Shown: in pieces, positions 39,672 through 49,474 of the stretch
How the letters are laid out: each line of letters opens with the position of its first letter
Numbering within the stretch: position 1 is the first letter of the stretch
Assembly: GCF_000280925.3 (NCBI RefSeq)
Contig: NZ_CP012109.1
Location: forward strand, 4,732,501-4,796,500
DNA length: 64,000 nucleotides
From: Myxococcus hansupus
GTDB lineage: Bacteria; Myxococcota; Myxococcia; Myxococcales; Myxococcaceae
Reading direction: 5' to 3'
Notes under the pieces: model-generated
Told to the model about the DNA's origin: nothing
What the model saw: the letters and a program-made list of their open reading frames with translations, nothing else
The model's database searches: none
Translations under genes and position numbers: made by a program

Positions 39672-40433
39672 CTAGCCGCGGTCTCGGGACGCGGGGGGCT
39701 TCTCCCCCTGCTCCTTGCGGCGCCCCACGACGAAGGCGTAGCTGACGCTGGCCTTCCCGTTGCTCTCGCGGTGCAGCGCCACCTCTTCGCGCAACGCCGC
39801 GGGTTGCGTGCCCGGAATGGCGGCCAGGAACGCCTCGATGTCCCGGTAGTGCGCGTCCAGCTCCGTGTCATGGAGCGACTCCGCGGACTCGGGCTCGTAG
39901 CCGGCGCCTTCCACCACCTGCAGCAGCTCGCGCGGCAGCAGCATGGGGCCGGACACGCGGCGCTCCCAGAAGTCCAGCGCGGCCTTCGGCGCGAAGCGCC
40001 CCACCCTGGCGGGGAACGTGAACCCCAGCCGGCCCCGCCTCGCCAGCAGGCCGCGCATGTTCGCCAGCGTGGCCTTCAGCGGATAGAGCACCCGGCCCTG
40101 GATGAGGATGCCGTGGAAGGCGCCCTCCGGGAGGCCCAGCGCGTCGAGCGACACCCGCTGCACCTCGATCTGGTCCGACAGCCCCTTCACCCGCACGCGT
40201 TCGCGCACCGGGCCGAGGAGGGACTCGTCCGTATCGGCGGCCACCACAGAACAGCCCAGCTCCTGGGCCAGCAACACAGCGGCGTTTCCGTCGGGGCCAC
40301 AGCCGAGTACCAACACTCGTGAGCCGGGCTCCAACTGAGCCACCTTGGCGAAGCGACGCGTTGCATCATCCGAGCTGAAGGCGCGCCGGACGTCCGCGGG
40401 GTGATACAGCGGGAAGGGCTCGGGCGGGCTCAT
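39672..40433 (-). CDS. SAM-dependent methyltransferase
   Basis: 253 residues. Class I fold with motif I VLVLGCGPDGNAAVLLAQ, the acidic end of strand 2 (VVAADTDES) and QVVEGAGYEPESAES late in the fold. The N-terminus (PLYHPADVRRAF) has no signal. Substrate unknown. Second of a short minus-strand run after the DUF493 gene. Confidence 0.8.
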   Translation of the reverse strand: MSPPEPFPLYHPADVRRAFSSDDATRRFAKVAQLEPGSRVLVLGCGPDGNAAVLLAQELGCSVVAADTDESLLGPVRERVRVKGLSDQIEVQRVSLDALGLPEGAFHGILIQGRVLYPLKATLANMRGLLARRGRLGFTFPARVGRFAPKAALDFWERRVSGPMLLPRELLQVVEGAGYEPESAESLHDTELDAHYRDIEAFLAAIPGTQPAALREEVALHRESNGKASVSYAFVVGRRKEQGEKPPASRDRG

Positions 40434-40517
40434 GGTCCCTCATATACCCGCCCCGTCTGGAGACTTCCAGCCACCGCCGGGCCCGAATGCGACAGGGACC
40501 GGCGGAGGGCTGAGCCT

Positions 40518-40823
40518 TCAGAGGTAGTAGACGACGCGCTCGTCCTTGTGGAGCGCGTCGTAGATGGAGCGGCGGTGCTCCTCGGACAGCAGGTACACCG
40601 ACACGCTCAAGGACACGTACTTGCCCTTGCTACTGGGTTGCTCGCTGATGGAATCCGGCGAGATGTCCGTGCCCATCAGCCGCTTGAACAGCTCGCGCAC
40701 GTGCTCCGCGAAGCCGGCGTCCTTCGCGCCCATCACCTTGAAGGTGTAGACGGAGGGGTACTCGATGAGGGGCTTCTTCTCCCCTTCGGCGGCGGGGGGG
40801 CTTCCAGCGTCTTCCTTCGTCAT
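40518..40823 (-). CDS. DUF493 (YbeD-like) protein
   Basis: 101 residues. LIEYPSVYTFKVMGAKDAGF begins the DUF493 domain, with a ferredoxin-like fold related to the ACT family, and YVSLSVSVYLLSEEHRRSIYDAL completes it. The first 17 residues are disordered and charged. Function unknown in the family. It lies 14 bases downstream of the PhoH-type gene and is probably cotranscribed. Confidence 0.87.
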   Translation of the reverse strand: MTKEDAGSPPAAEGEKKPLIEYPSVYTFKVMGAKDAGFAEHVRELFKRLMGTDISPDSISEQPSSKGKYVSLSVSVYLLSEEHRRSIYDALHKDERVVYYL

Positions 40824-40837
40824 GTCACGTACCGGCG

Positions 40838-42157
40838 CTACAGCAGGTTGGCGGCGAGTTCGGCCAGAGCGCTGCGCTCACCCTTGGACATGGTGATGTG
40901 CGCGGCGATCTTCTCGCTCTTGAAGCGGTTGACCACGTGAACCAGGCCGTTGTTGGTCGCGTCCACGTACGGGTTGTCGATCTGGAACGGGTCTCCCGTG
41001 AGGATGATCTTCGTGTTGTCGCCCACGCGGGTGATGATGGTCTTCACCTCGTGGGGGGTGAGGTTCTGCGCCTCGTCCACGATGATGAACTGGTTGGGCA
41101 GGCTGCGGCCGCGGATGTACGTGAGCGGCTCGATCTCCATCAGCCCCAAATCCAGCAGCTCGTGGTAGCCGCGCCCGGCCTTCTTGTCCGCGCGGCTGAG
41201 GTTCATCAGGAACTCCACGTTGTCGAAGATGGGCTGCATCCAGGGATTCAGCTTCTCCTCGACGCTGCCGGGCAGATACCCGATGTCCCGGCCCAGCGGG
41301 AAGATGGGGCGGCTGACGAGCAGCTTCTGGTAGAGCCCCTCCTCCGTCACCTTCTGCAGGCCCGCGGCGATGGCGAGCAGCGTCTTGCCCGTGCCCGCCT
41401 TGCCGACGATGGTGACCAGCTTGATGTCGTCGTTGAGCAGCAGGTCCAGGCAGAAGGCCTGCTCCATGTTGCGCGGACGCACGCCCCAGGTCCCGTCCTT
41501 GATGTGCCGCACCAGCGGCACCAGCCGGCCCTTGGAGCCGTTGAAGCGGCCCATGGCGGTGTGGGACGGGTTCGTCTCGTCCTTGAGCAGGACGACCTGG
41601 TTGGCGAACAGGGACTCGGCGTCCGGGAGCTCCACCTCGGCGCCCTGGCGGTACATCTGGTCCACCAGGTCCTTGGAGACGAGCCGCTCGGCGAACCCCG
41701 TGTACAGCTCGGTGATTTCGACGCGCTCGGTGTCGTAGTCCTCGGCGATGAGGCCCAGCGCGTCCGCGCGGATGCGGAGGTTCGTGTCCTTGGTGATGAA
41801 GACGGCCTGGGTATCAGGCTCCGCCGCCATCAGGTCGAGCGCCACCCCGAGGATGCGGTTGTCCATCAGGTTGCCGTCCGCCATGGACGACGGCAGCGCG
41901 CGGTCGGTGAAGCTCACGCGGAGCATGCCCCCGTGCGGCAAGGGGACGCCCTCCTTCAGCGAGCCCTCCGCCCGGAACGAGTCCAGGTAGCGCGCCACCA
42001 GGCGTGCGTTGCGCCCCAGCTCGGAGAGGTCGCGCTTGAACTGATCGATCTCCTCGATGACGTAGATGGGGATGATGACGTTGTTGTCTTTGAACCCGTA
42101 GATGCTGCGGGGATCGTGAAGCAGGACGTTGGTGTCGAGAATGAAGTTCTTACGCAT
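40838..42157 (-). CDS. PhoH2-type protein: PIN ribonuclease fused to PhoH ATPase
   Basis: 439 residues. The N-terminal PIN domain (KNFILDTNVLLHDPRS, FITKDTNLRIRADALG) keeps its acidic residues. The C-terminal PhoH domain has Walker A VGKAGTGKTLLAIAA, IIVDEAQNLTPHEVKTIITR and GDPFQIDNPYVD. Such proteins unwind and cleave RNA. ATG 42157. The 225-bp gap upstream contains a TATAGT on the minus strand near 42230 but no convincing -35. Confidence 0.93.
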   Translation of the reverse strand: MRKNFILDTNVLLHDPRSIYGFKDNNVIIPIYVIEEIDQFKRDLSELGRNARLVARYLDSFRAEGSLKEGVPLPHGGMLRVSFTDRALPSSMADGNLMDNRILGVALDLMAAEPDTQAVFITKDTNLRIRADALGLIAEDYDTERVEITELYTGFAERLVSKDLVDQMYRQGAEVELPDAESLFANQVVLLKDETNPSHTAMGRFNGSKGRLVPLVRHIKDGTWGVRPRNMEQAFCLDLLLNDDIKLVTIVGKAGTGKTLLAIAAGLQKVTEEGLYQKLLVSRPIFPLGRDIGYLPGSVEEKLNPWMQPIFDNVEFLMNLSRADKKAGRGYHELLDLGLMEIEPLTYIRGRSLPNQFIIVDEAQNLTPHEVKTIITRVGDNTKIILTGDPFQIDNPYVDATNNGLVHVVNRFKSEKIAAHITMSKGERSALAELAANLL

Positions 42158-42382
42158 CGTGCGTTGCGCGACCTGAAGGTTCGGGTGCGACCGCGTGGGA
42201 CCGTGCGACGGCGCTTCTCCTGACCACTATAGGCACCACCACAGGGGGAAACAGCCTGCTTGTCGCGGGGACAGGCCGCTGTCCGATACCCCACGCGCCA
42301 GCCGAGGGAAATGTCAGCGGAGTTCCACGTGACTTTCGCTGGGTCAACGTGGATCAGCCCTGTAGCACGAGCGCGCGTCCGT

Positions 42383-43330
42383 TCAGTGCGACACGACGGG
42401 CGACAGCGGATCATACCCGAGCAGCTCCGCCACCCGCTCGGGAGGCGGCCCCGGGGGCATCCGTTCCCAGGGGAAGCGGCGCTGGAGCGTCTCCTCGTCG
42501 AGCGAAATCCGCCGTCGGGCCTCGAGTTGGAGCGCGTCGTCCCATGCGTTCGTGTCGAAGTGCTGGCCCAGCCGCGACGACAGCGGCGACAGCATGGGCG
42601 TGGACTGGAAGGCGGCCATCTGGCCAGCGTCATCGCGCATGCACCGCAGCTCCACGGCCCAGGCGTGCAGCCAGCGAGGAAGGTGCTGGCCCGCCTGACG
42701 AAGCGCGAGGAAGCGGCCCTGGGCGGCCCCGTCCACGAAGAGGAAGCGCCGATCGTAGACACACGCGGCGGCGAAGGAGGACGGCGTGAGCGCCAGCGCC
42801 TCGGTGCCGATGCGCCGGGCCATGAGCAGGAGCACGTCGAGGATGTGCCCCGCGAGCTTGAGTCCCGGGTGGCTCTGCCCGGGGAGCGGCGGCCGGTTCC
42901 AGTCGAAGTGGCGGCCCGGGTGCTGGAGCAGCAGCGAGTCCAGGTACAGCAGGGGTGTCGCCGCGAGCGCATCCCCGAGCCCGACTTCGGAGCCCGTGGT
43001 GCGGCGCAGCTCCAGGTCCGCCACGGGCGCATAGAAGCGGCGGCTCCAGAGGATGATGCGGGGATGGAACGGGTCCGCGCTGAGGACGCGGAGCTCCAGG
43101 GGCCCGACCCGCTCCTCGACGCGCTGGAACAGGCCGTAGGCACGCAGCGCGCGCTCCAGGCCCTCGGGGCTGTAGGTGCCGAAGACCAGGTCACCGCGGG
43201 ACGCGCCGTTCGTGGCGAGCCCCAGGTCCTCGAGGGTCATGCCCACGTTTTCGGAGACGGCCAGGTCGGGTCCGCGCAACGCCTGATAGATGCGGCGGTA
43301 GCGGGGGTTGACGGGCTGTATCCGAGGCAT
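42383..43330 (-). CDS. Hypothetical protein
   Basis: 315 residues, soluble, evenly folded, with good codon use. A stretch near 190 (YDRRFLFVDGAAQGRFLALRQAGQHL) and the N-terminal RIQPVNPRYRRIYQALRGPDLAVSENVG read as conserved-protein-like, but I do not recognise the family. ATG 43330 begins 10 bases after the Gre-factor stop, so they are likely cotranscribed. Confidence 0.75.
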   Translation of the reverse strand: MPRIQPVNPRYRRIYQALRGPDLAVSENVGMTLEDLGLATNGASRGDLVFGTYSPEGLERALRAYGLFQRVEERVGPLELRVLSADPFHPRIILWSRRFYAPVADLELRRTTGSEVGLGDALAATPLLYLDSLLLQHPGRHFDWNRPPLPGQSHPGLKLAGHILDVLLLMARRIGTEALALTPSSFAAACVYDRRFLFVDGAAQGRFLALRQAGQHLPRWLHAWAVELRCMRDDAGQMAAFQSTPMLSPLSSRLGQHFDTNAWDDALQLEARRRISLDEETLQRRFPWERMPPGPPPERVAELLGYDPLSPVVSH

Positions 43331-43339
43331 GGCGTTCCT

Positions 43340-43870
43340 CTACTCGTAGCGGATGTCCACCACCGTGAGTTCAATCTCGCCGCGCGGCCGCCGCACCTCG
43401 ACCGAGTCCCCCACCGTCTTGCGGAGGAGCGCCCGGCCCATGGGGGATTCCACGCTGATGCGGCCACCGGACGCGTCGATCTCGTCTGAACCGACAATCT
43501 GATAGGTGCTCAGGGCGCCGTCCTCGTCCTCCAGGGACACCGTGGCGCCGAAGTAGATGCGAGAGCGGTCGCTCTGCTCGGCGGGGGTGACGATGGTGGC
43601 GGTGTCGAGCCGCTTCTGGAGGAACCGGAGGCGCCGGTCGATTTCGCGAAGGCGCTTCTTCCCGTAGATGTACTCGGCGTTTTCGGAGCGGTCGCCCTGG
43701 GCGGCGGCGGCGGAGACCTCGGCGGTGACCTTGGGCCGCTCCTCATTGAGGAGGTGGACGAGCTCGCGGTGCATCCGCTCGGCCCCTGTCCGGGTGAGGT
43801 ACCGGCGGAACGGGGCGCGCTCGGCGTCGTCGTCTGCCTCCGGTTCGTCGGGATGTACTTCCTGGGACAT
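43340..43870 (-). CDS. greB: GreA/GreB-family transcript cleavage factor
   Basis: 176 residues. After a 25-residue acidic extension come the coiled coil (TRTGAERMHRELVHLLNEERPKV, DRSENAEYIYGKKRLREIDRRLRFL) with the tip acidic residues, and then the FKBP-like C-terminal domain (VSLEDEDGALSTYQIVGSDE, ESPMGRALL). YIYGKKRLREIDRR is closer to GreB than GreA. It rescues backtracked RNA polymerase. Confidence 0.87.
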   Translation of the reverse strand: MSQEVHPDEPEADDDAERAPFRRYLTRTGAERMHRELVHLLNEERPKVTAEVSAAAAQGDRSENAEYIYGKKRLREIDRRLRFLQKRLDTATIVTPAEQSDRSRIYFGATVSLEDEDGALSTYQIVGSDEIDASGGRISVESPMGRALLRKTVGDSVEVRRPRGEIELTVVDIRYE

Positions 43871-44069
43871 GCCTTCTGTATATCGCCGGGGGGTGACGGG
43901 GAGGAAAAGGGGCCGGAAGGGACGTTCACCGGAAGGCGGACGGTCAGACCGAGGGATGTCAGGAACGTTCCCATGCGCTCGCCAGTGGAAAGCGCCGCGA
44001 AGTGCTGGTAGGAAGCGCCTGCCCGGGGGGCTCCCGGGTGGTGGTAGAAAATTTAAAAAAGAATAGTGC

Positions 44070-44142
<73 letters not shown>

Positions 44143-44165
44143 TGCAGTTGCAGTGAAAGTGTGCC

Positions 44166-44238
44166 GTCCCCGTCGTCTAGAGGCCCAGGACGCTGGCCTT
44201 TCAAGCCGGTAACACGGGTTCGAATCCCGTCGGGGACA
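44166..44238 (+). tRNA. tRNA-Glu (anticodon TTC)
   Basis: 73 bases. Acceptor GTCCCCG pairs with CGGGGAC, anticodon loop CTTTCAA gives TTC, T arm CGGGTTCGAATCCCG. Discriminator A, no encoded CCA. It borders the accessory region, so its 3' end is a candidate integration site, though I found no second copy of it in the window. Confidence 0.97.
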
Positions 44239-44249
44239 CTGTAAAAACG

Positions 44250-44290
44250 CGGGGTTGGACGAGTCAAATCGTCCAACCCCGTTCGTTTTT
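44250..44290 (+). terminator. Intrinsic terminator after the tRNA pair
   Basis: A perfect 13-bp stem (CGGGGTTGGACGA and its complement) with a GTCAAA loop, then TTCGTTTTT. A textbook rho-independent site and the strongest in the window. The following bases to 44430 hold nothing I can name. Confidence 0.92.
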
Positions 44291-44430
44291 GGCCGTTCAG
44301 TGCTGTTAGCGTGCCCCTCTAACATCGGGCAGCGCGCCCCGCACTTTCAGCCGTCCAGCTCTCCCCTCTTCTCTACAACTTGATCCACCAGACCCATTGG
44401 GGTCGCGATACGCGCCGAAACAGTCGCCGC

Positions 44431-45585
44431 TCAGAGCGTCGTCACGTCATCCCGCTTGCGCTTGCCGCGACCACGAGGCGGAAGGGTCGCCATCGAATCC
44501 AGCGCCTCTTCTGCCTGAGCAGCCCGCGCCTTCAACTCGACTGCTGCGTCGGCCTTCGTGAAGGTGCCGCCAAGCCAGGCCGTCAGGTCAGCCGCCACCT
44601 CCCCCGCTGACTGGTAGCGCTCGCGGGGGGAGACCCGAAGAAGCCGGTTCAGCGTCACCCGTAGCCCCTGGGGAAGACCCTCGGTCATCGCGTCTACGTC
44701 CGCAACCGTCAGCGTCGCCGCGCGCCAGATCGCGTCGGCCACCAACGGCGGCGCCCCTGCGAGCGTGGCCCGCTTGATTGCCCGCGAGACCCGCCGACGC
44801 TTCTTTGTGGACAACGAGCCCATGACTTCGGGCGTGGTGTCGTCAGGGCAAAAGAGAAGGTTCTTCCCTGTCGCCAGTTCGAGCAGCACCACGCCCAGCG
44901 TAAAGAGGTCGGAGCGCGCGTCGACGCCCCCTCCGAGCAGCATTTCCGGTGACGAGTAGAAGTGGTCTCCCAAAGGGCCCCGCGCGGATGAGGCCACTCG
45001 GCCCGGCAAGTCGGACAGCGCGAGGCCGAAGTCGGCGAGCTGAACCGTCCCGTCCCAATTGACGAAGATGTGCTCAACGTCGACGGCTCGATGAACGATG
45101 TTGAGTGGCCGTCCCTGCTCGTCCCTCGCGGCGTGTGCGTGCTCAAGAGCCGCTGCGACCTGCGCCCCGACATAGAGCACGAAGAGCGGCGAGAACCATC
45201 GCCTACTCTCCCCGACGAGCGTCAGCAGCTCATTCAGGGAGTGGCCGTCCGAGTGCTCCGTACTGACGTACCAGTAGCCCTCCACCTTGTGGAGCCCATG
45301 CACCTTGAGGATGGCCGGGTGCTTGAGGAACGTCGCAAGGCGAACCTGCTCGTCGAGCTTCGCGCGCGCACGCATGACCCGGGCGCCTTCCGTTTCGGAT
45401 GGAGCCGGAACCGCCTTGAGCAACACCTTCCCACGAGGCGCCCCGGACGCAGCTCGCAGCCGCGCCACGAAGAGGGACATCCCGTGGTGAGTCGGCCCCA
45501 AGTCCTCTCGAAACTCGTAGCCGACCCCGTCCGCCGAGAAGAGGATTGCCCCCCGCGGAATCTTGAACTCGATGGCCTTCGACAT
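44431..45585 (-). CDS. Ser/Thr kinase-fold protein, probable pseudokinase
   Basis: 384 residues with kinase fold: VLLKAVPAP for the ATP lysine, LEHAHAARDEQGRPLNIVHRA, LADFGLAL, and a VDARSDLFTLGVVLLELATG helix. The catalytic loop reads HRAVDVEHIF where HRDLKPEN is expected, so the catalytic Asp is Ala and the Asn is His. DFG is kept. Catalysis is therefore unlikely, and a scaffold or regulator is more plausible. Tail basic (RGRGKRKRDD). ATG 45585 follows GAGGGG. First gene past the tRNAs. Confidence 0.87.
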   Translation of the reverse strand: MSKAIEFKIPRGAILFSADGVGYEFREDLGPTHHGMSLFVARLRAASGAPRGKVLLKAVPAPSETEGARVMRARAKLDEQVRLATFLKHPAILKVHGLHKVEGYWYVSTEHSDGHSLNELLTLVGESRRWFSPLFVLYVGAQVAAALEHAHAARDEQGRPLNIVHRAVDVEHIFVNWDGTVQLADFGLALSDLPGRVASSARGPLGDHFYSSPEMLLGGGVDARSDLFTLGVVLLELATGKNLLFCPDDTTPEVMGSLSTKKRRRVSRAIKRATLAGAPPLVADAIWRAATLTVADVDAMTEGLPQGLRVTLNRLLRVSPRERYQSAGEVAADLTAWLGGTFTKADAAVELKARAAQAEEALDSMATLPPRGRGKRKRDDVTTL

Positions 45586-45738
45586 GCCGTTGCCCCTCGT
45601 GTGCGAATTCGCAACCAACGCGACGAGGGAAACGCTACCTGCAGCATCTGGTCGAGGGAACGCCCTCACAGGTCATGGGGTCAAAACGGCGCGTTCGGCC
45701 CGAAATTGACCTCCTACCTATTACGTCTTTCGCGACGC

Positions 45739-47529
45739 TCAGGGCCAACGGTCTACAACGTAACCGCCACCCAAGTTGTACGCCTTCACCCTGCCATCTT
45801 CGTACCCCTCGGAAGGCGACTCGACGACGAAGCAAACCGGGCGCTCGTCCTGCCCAGGGAGCTTCACTCGATCGTAGCGGATGACCAGTGCAGGCCCCTC
45901 AGAGCGGCCCATTCGATCGGAAAGGAAGTATGCCTTGCCGTAGAAGCGCGTTCCGGGGGGGGCGACCGCCCTTTGGTCTGATGGAACGCCCTTTGGAACG
46001 ACCCCCATCACCTCCGCCCCGGCAGTAAACCAAACGTAGGCTTCCGTCTCATGACGGGCATCCAAGGTGAGCGCGAAACTCTGATTCACCTTCCAGCGAA
46101 GGTCCTCCCGCATCACATCCTCCGCACCAGCCGGGCAAGTGAACGCCTCAGGTCGAATCTGGGCACTGGGGCAACCCGCCGCGAGCGCCGCAACGAGCGT
46201 CATCGTCGCGCAGTCGGCAGCAACGGCGGCCTTCGTCCTCCCGCGTGACTGGCGTCCTTGGGGCGGGACCTCGGGTGACGGAGTCGTCTTCACGGTTGAA
46301 CCTTCCTTCGGAGCAGCAGTTACTGGACCCGTCAGCAGTACAGGCGGAGGGCTACGTAGTGACATAGCAGGCGCAGTCGACATGAGCGGCGCGGAATGTG
46401 GAGGCCCCGAAGGGCGCGCCACACCAGCAACGGGCGGCTCCAGGAACTGCGTCCGTTCCCCCTGGCTGAGCCAGAAGCCCCCAGCCACGACAAGCGCGAT
46501 GAGGGCAGAAATGCCTGCCAGGAGTCCCCGCCCTCCCCGACCAACACGCCCAGTCCACGAATCGAGGCCCGGGTTCGCAACCGCAGGCAGTACCTGGTCT
46601 GGCGGCGCCAATGGCCGCTGTTCGGACGGAGGATGCACCGGGGATAGGTACTCCGCGCTCGAATCGACCAGAAGTTCGCCCAGTTCACGGCGCAGCGCTT
46701 CAGTGTCGACGGGGCGTCTGGATGGCTCACGCGACAGAATGCAATCAACGAGGTCGTTCAGCGCTTCCGGAACACGCACGTTCAACGCACGCGCAGGAGG
46801 CGGCTTCATGACAGTGCTATTGAGCGTAACTCGCGCCTGAACCTCCGTCGGTCGGGGGTCCGTCAACAACTCATAGAGCATCGCCCCGACAGCGAAAATC
46901 TCGTCCGCAACTTGGAAGGCGTACTTCGCTCGCTGTTCGGCCTTGTGTTCCCGGAGCCATGTGAACTGTTCCGGCGCACGAAAGCGGTCCGTTCCCGGCG
47001 GCAAGCCCCAATCAGTCAGCTCTTCGGCCAACGAGTAGCTTGCACAGCTAAAGTCGATAATGACCGGCTCTCCATCGCTCTTCCGAATCAGAACGTTGGA
47101 CAGCTTCAAATCCCGATGCAGAACGCCACGGCCGTGCATGTACGAAAGCGCGGCGGAAATCTTGTCGAAGACCTGCAAGACCTCCTGAACAGTGGGGTGT
47201 TTACGTTCCGCCCATTCAGCAAGGGTCCACCCCTCGACATACTCAAGCGCCAGATAGACGTTCCCCTGCTCGGAGTATCCATACCCACGGTGCTTGACGA
47301 TGTTCGGATGGTCCAGGAGGAGGAGGGCCGAAAGCTCCCGAAGCGTCCGCGCGTGAGTCTGCTTGTCGTCCCCACTCGAATCCCGGTGGCGCGCCAACTT
47401 GAGCGCGCATCTGCAACCGTGCTTCTCGACGAGGTAGACGACTGCAAACCCTCCGTTTCCAAGCTCCCGAACAACACTCCATCCGTCGATGGTCACACCA
47501 GGGGATGGAAACAGCGGAATCACGTTCAT
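45739..47529 (-). CDS. Receptor-type Ser/Thr protein kinase
   Basis: 596 residues. The kinase domain (15-285) has LGNGGFAVVY, the CALKLAR lysine and an intact HRDLKLSNVL near 135. The metal loop is DFS instead of DFG near 158, and the activation segment is GTDRFRAPEQF. One membrane helix lies about 325-345. Pro/Ser linker, then a periplasmic domain with paired Cys. It overlaps the upstream DUF2381 gene by 4 bases (ATGA), a coupling I recall as recurrent for this paralogous family in Myxococcus. Confidence 0.9.
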   Translation of the reverse strand: MNVIPLFPSPGVTIDGWSVVRELGNGGFAVVYLVEKHGCRCALKLARHRDSSGDDKQTHARTLRELSALLLLDHPNIVKHRGYGYSEQGNVYLALEYVEGWTLAEWAERKHPTVQEVLQVFDKISAALSYMHGRGVLHRDLKLSNVLIRKSDGEPVIIDFSCASYSLAEELTDWGLPPGTDRFRAPEQFTWLREHKAEQRAKYAFQVADEIFAVGAMLYELLTDPRPTEVQARVTLNSTVMKPPPARALNVRVPEALNDLVDCILSREPSRRPVDTEALRRELGELLVDSSAEYLSPVHPPSEQRPLAPPDQVLPAVANPGLDSWTGRVGRGGRGLLAGISALIALVVAGGFWLSQGERTQFLEPPVAGVARPSGPPHSAPLMSTAPAMSLRSPPPVLLTGPVTAAPKEGSTVKTTPSPEVPPQGRQSRGRTKAAVAADCATMTLVAALAAGCPSAQIRPEAFTCPAGAEDVMREDLRWKVNQSFALTLDARHETEAYVWFTAGAEVMGVVPKGVPSDQRAVAPPGTRFYGKAYFLSDRMGRSEGPALVIRYDRVKLPGQDERPVCFVVESPSEGYEDGRVKAYNLGGGYVVDRWP

Positions 47530-48389
47530 GGAGTTCCCCCGGAGACAGCCTTTGGCAATCTCACATTGGGAATCATAAGCGTGCGACCATCTCCAACCAC
47601 TTCCAAAGTATAAACTGGTCCATTGCTCAACTGCGTTGTTTCAGCAACCGCGAGAATGCGTCCGAATCCACCTGGAACGAATGCACCTGCGTCCACTGTC
47701 ACAATCCGAGCACGCAGCGGCAAGCCGGCTCGCCCCGTCAACATAGCCTCTCGTGGCACCCATGGTGCCCGCCCGGGATGGTTCCGAATAGTGGCATCGA
47801 CCAATACCCATCCCTGTCCACGATAAGCCATCGCTGAAATCACTGAGAATCCTCGCTCCGAATCAGCGCGGAGTTTGATGGGCGTCGCCGTTACGCCGTC
47901 CTTGTCAACGTACCCCAGCAGCACGAAGTCTTCGGGTCGAGGCATTCGCGGCACGTCTATCGGACACGCAATGTCCATCGGATCGGGACGTTGTACGTCG
48001 ATCCGCGTATCCACTTCGGTCGGGTCCGTGACCAGTGAGAAGGCAGCTCGAGAAGGAGCCCGGCCATCCGCGAAGAAGACCCCGACTTCGTAGCGCTCGC
48101 CTTCAGGGAGGTCCGCCACAGGCTGAACAATGACCGACCGCTCACCGGCATCGAGGACGCGAATCCGCGACTCGTCGAAGGTCAGGGTCTTCCGGTTGAT
48201 GGGCGCCGGAAACAGGAAGAGCGTCGGCGTGTCATGCGCAACGCGGACGACAGGAAGAGCATCCGCGGGGCTGTTTGCAACGAACACCGCTCGGTCCCGC
48301 TTTGCGCGTTCCTCTTGTGCTGCCATGGCTGGCGTCGCAGCCTCCCACGCGAGAACGAGCGCAAGGGCCAATCTGACCGGTTGGATCAA
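47526..48389 (-). CDS. DUF2381 (TIGR02268) secreted protein
   Basis: 287 residues with a signal peptide (1-23). It matches the Myxococcus paralogous family by VFVANSPADALPVVRVAHDTPTLFLFPAPI, LPEGERYEVGVFFADGRAP and FVPGGFGRILAV. Exported, role unknown. Its stop overlaps the start of the receptor kinase, whose external domain could bind it; this is inference from coupling. Confidence 0.87.
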   Translation of the reverse strand: MIQPVRLALALVLAWEAATPAMAAQEERAKRDRAVFVANSPADALPVVRVAHDTPTLFLFPAPINRKTLTFDESRIRVLDAGERSVIVQPVADLPEGERYEVGVFFADGRAPSRAAFSLVTDPTEVDTRIDVQRPDPMDIACPIDVPRMPRPEDFVLLGYVDKDGVTATPIKLRADSERGFSVISAMAYRGQGWVLVDATIRNHPGRAPWVPREAMLTGRAGLPLRARIVTVDAGAFVPGGFGRILAVAETTQLSNGPVYTLEVVGDGRTLMIPNVRLPKAVSGGTP

Positions 48390-48574
48390 AGGCGCATGAC
48401 CTCCCAGAGCAGGAAGCTACCATCGCAGATACTCGCGCAGTGGGCCTATTTCCTACAGGCCAGCACGCCCCGTGCGATGAGCGGTCCCCCTTGCCCCACT
48501 CTTGGCCTGTTGGTCCCGCCTTGGGACTCGGTGCCTCAAAGTAGCGGGTCATCCACTTCTCTCAAGGGATGGGC

Positions 48575-49278
48575 TTATTCGGCCTTCAACGCGAAGCTGT
48601 GGACCCACCCCTTCCGCTTCGGCTTGTTGGCCGTCTCCACCTCATAGCGCACGCCGGCCTTGCCGAAGTCCTCATACCCGACCACGACCACCGAGATGCC
48701 AGGCTTCAGCTCCGCCAAGAGGTCCTCAGCGAGCCACCGATCTGCCCTGCGAGACAGACTGATGGTGTTTGAGAACTCGGATGAAAGGACGAGGGTGGCG
48801 CGCGTCCCCTTTGCGAAATACGACCTCTGATTGAAATAGGAATCATCCAGGCTGATCTTCGCCTGCCACTCGGAAAGTGGCACGCCCGGATCGGCTGCGC
48901 TCCACTGCCCACCAGGGGCAAACTCACCGATTGCGGCGTCGGCCCCATGTTCATTCGCTCCGAGCCATACGCAGCCACGCTGACTGCCCCGAGCCTCACG
49001 GGCACGCTGTCGTAGGACTTGAGCAGCGCATGTCGGACGTTTGATTCCAGGTCCTCCCGAGAAAGCCCATGGGGCACGCGCACCCTCACGAGCAGGCGGG
49101 GGACCCCCGCTATGTCAAGGCGATCCATGTTGATGATCTCGTAGCGGGGAGTGAAGTCGGGGTTGACGCCCAGCACCTCCGCAGCCGTGGGCTGCTTCGC
49201 CAGTTCCTTCCCCGACGGCTCACGGCAGGCCAGAATCAGGACCACACCAGCAACGGGCAGCAGTCGGAGACCTCGCAT
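48575..49278 (-). pseudogene. Lipoprotein gene split by a frameshift
   Basis: The first part (from ATG 49278) has a signal peptide with lipobox LILAC and reads naturally to VPVRLGAVSV. The second part, in another frame, reads CVWLGANEHGADAAIGEFAPGGQW and on to SFALKAE, ending at 48575. Neither alone is complete, and both have coding-like codons. The switch is between about 48960 and 48995 and needs one base added. It is either a natural lesion or a sequencing error. I do not recognise the protein. Confidence 0.7.
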
Positions 49279-49474
49279 GCCCGGGAGGCTACTTGCGCCC
49301 GGCTTGGCAATTCAACGGCATCAGACTACGAGGAAGCCGCGCGCAGTGGATTCATCTAGCAAAGCCTCTGCCTGCCGCGGGCAGCCATCCTCTGCCAGAG
49401 CCCCCTTCAAGAGCAACTCACCCCAGCACCACTCACGGTAGCGCCGAGGCGACATGGGGACTGCGATGGGTGGT

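Noticed and set aside
44166..44238. Attachment-site duplication of the tRNA-Glu 3' end
   Set aside because: I looked for the GGTTCGAATCCCG segment to the right and found none within the window, so an att pair cannot be claimed.
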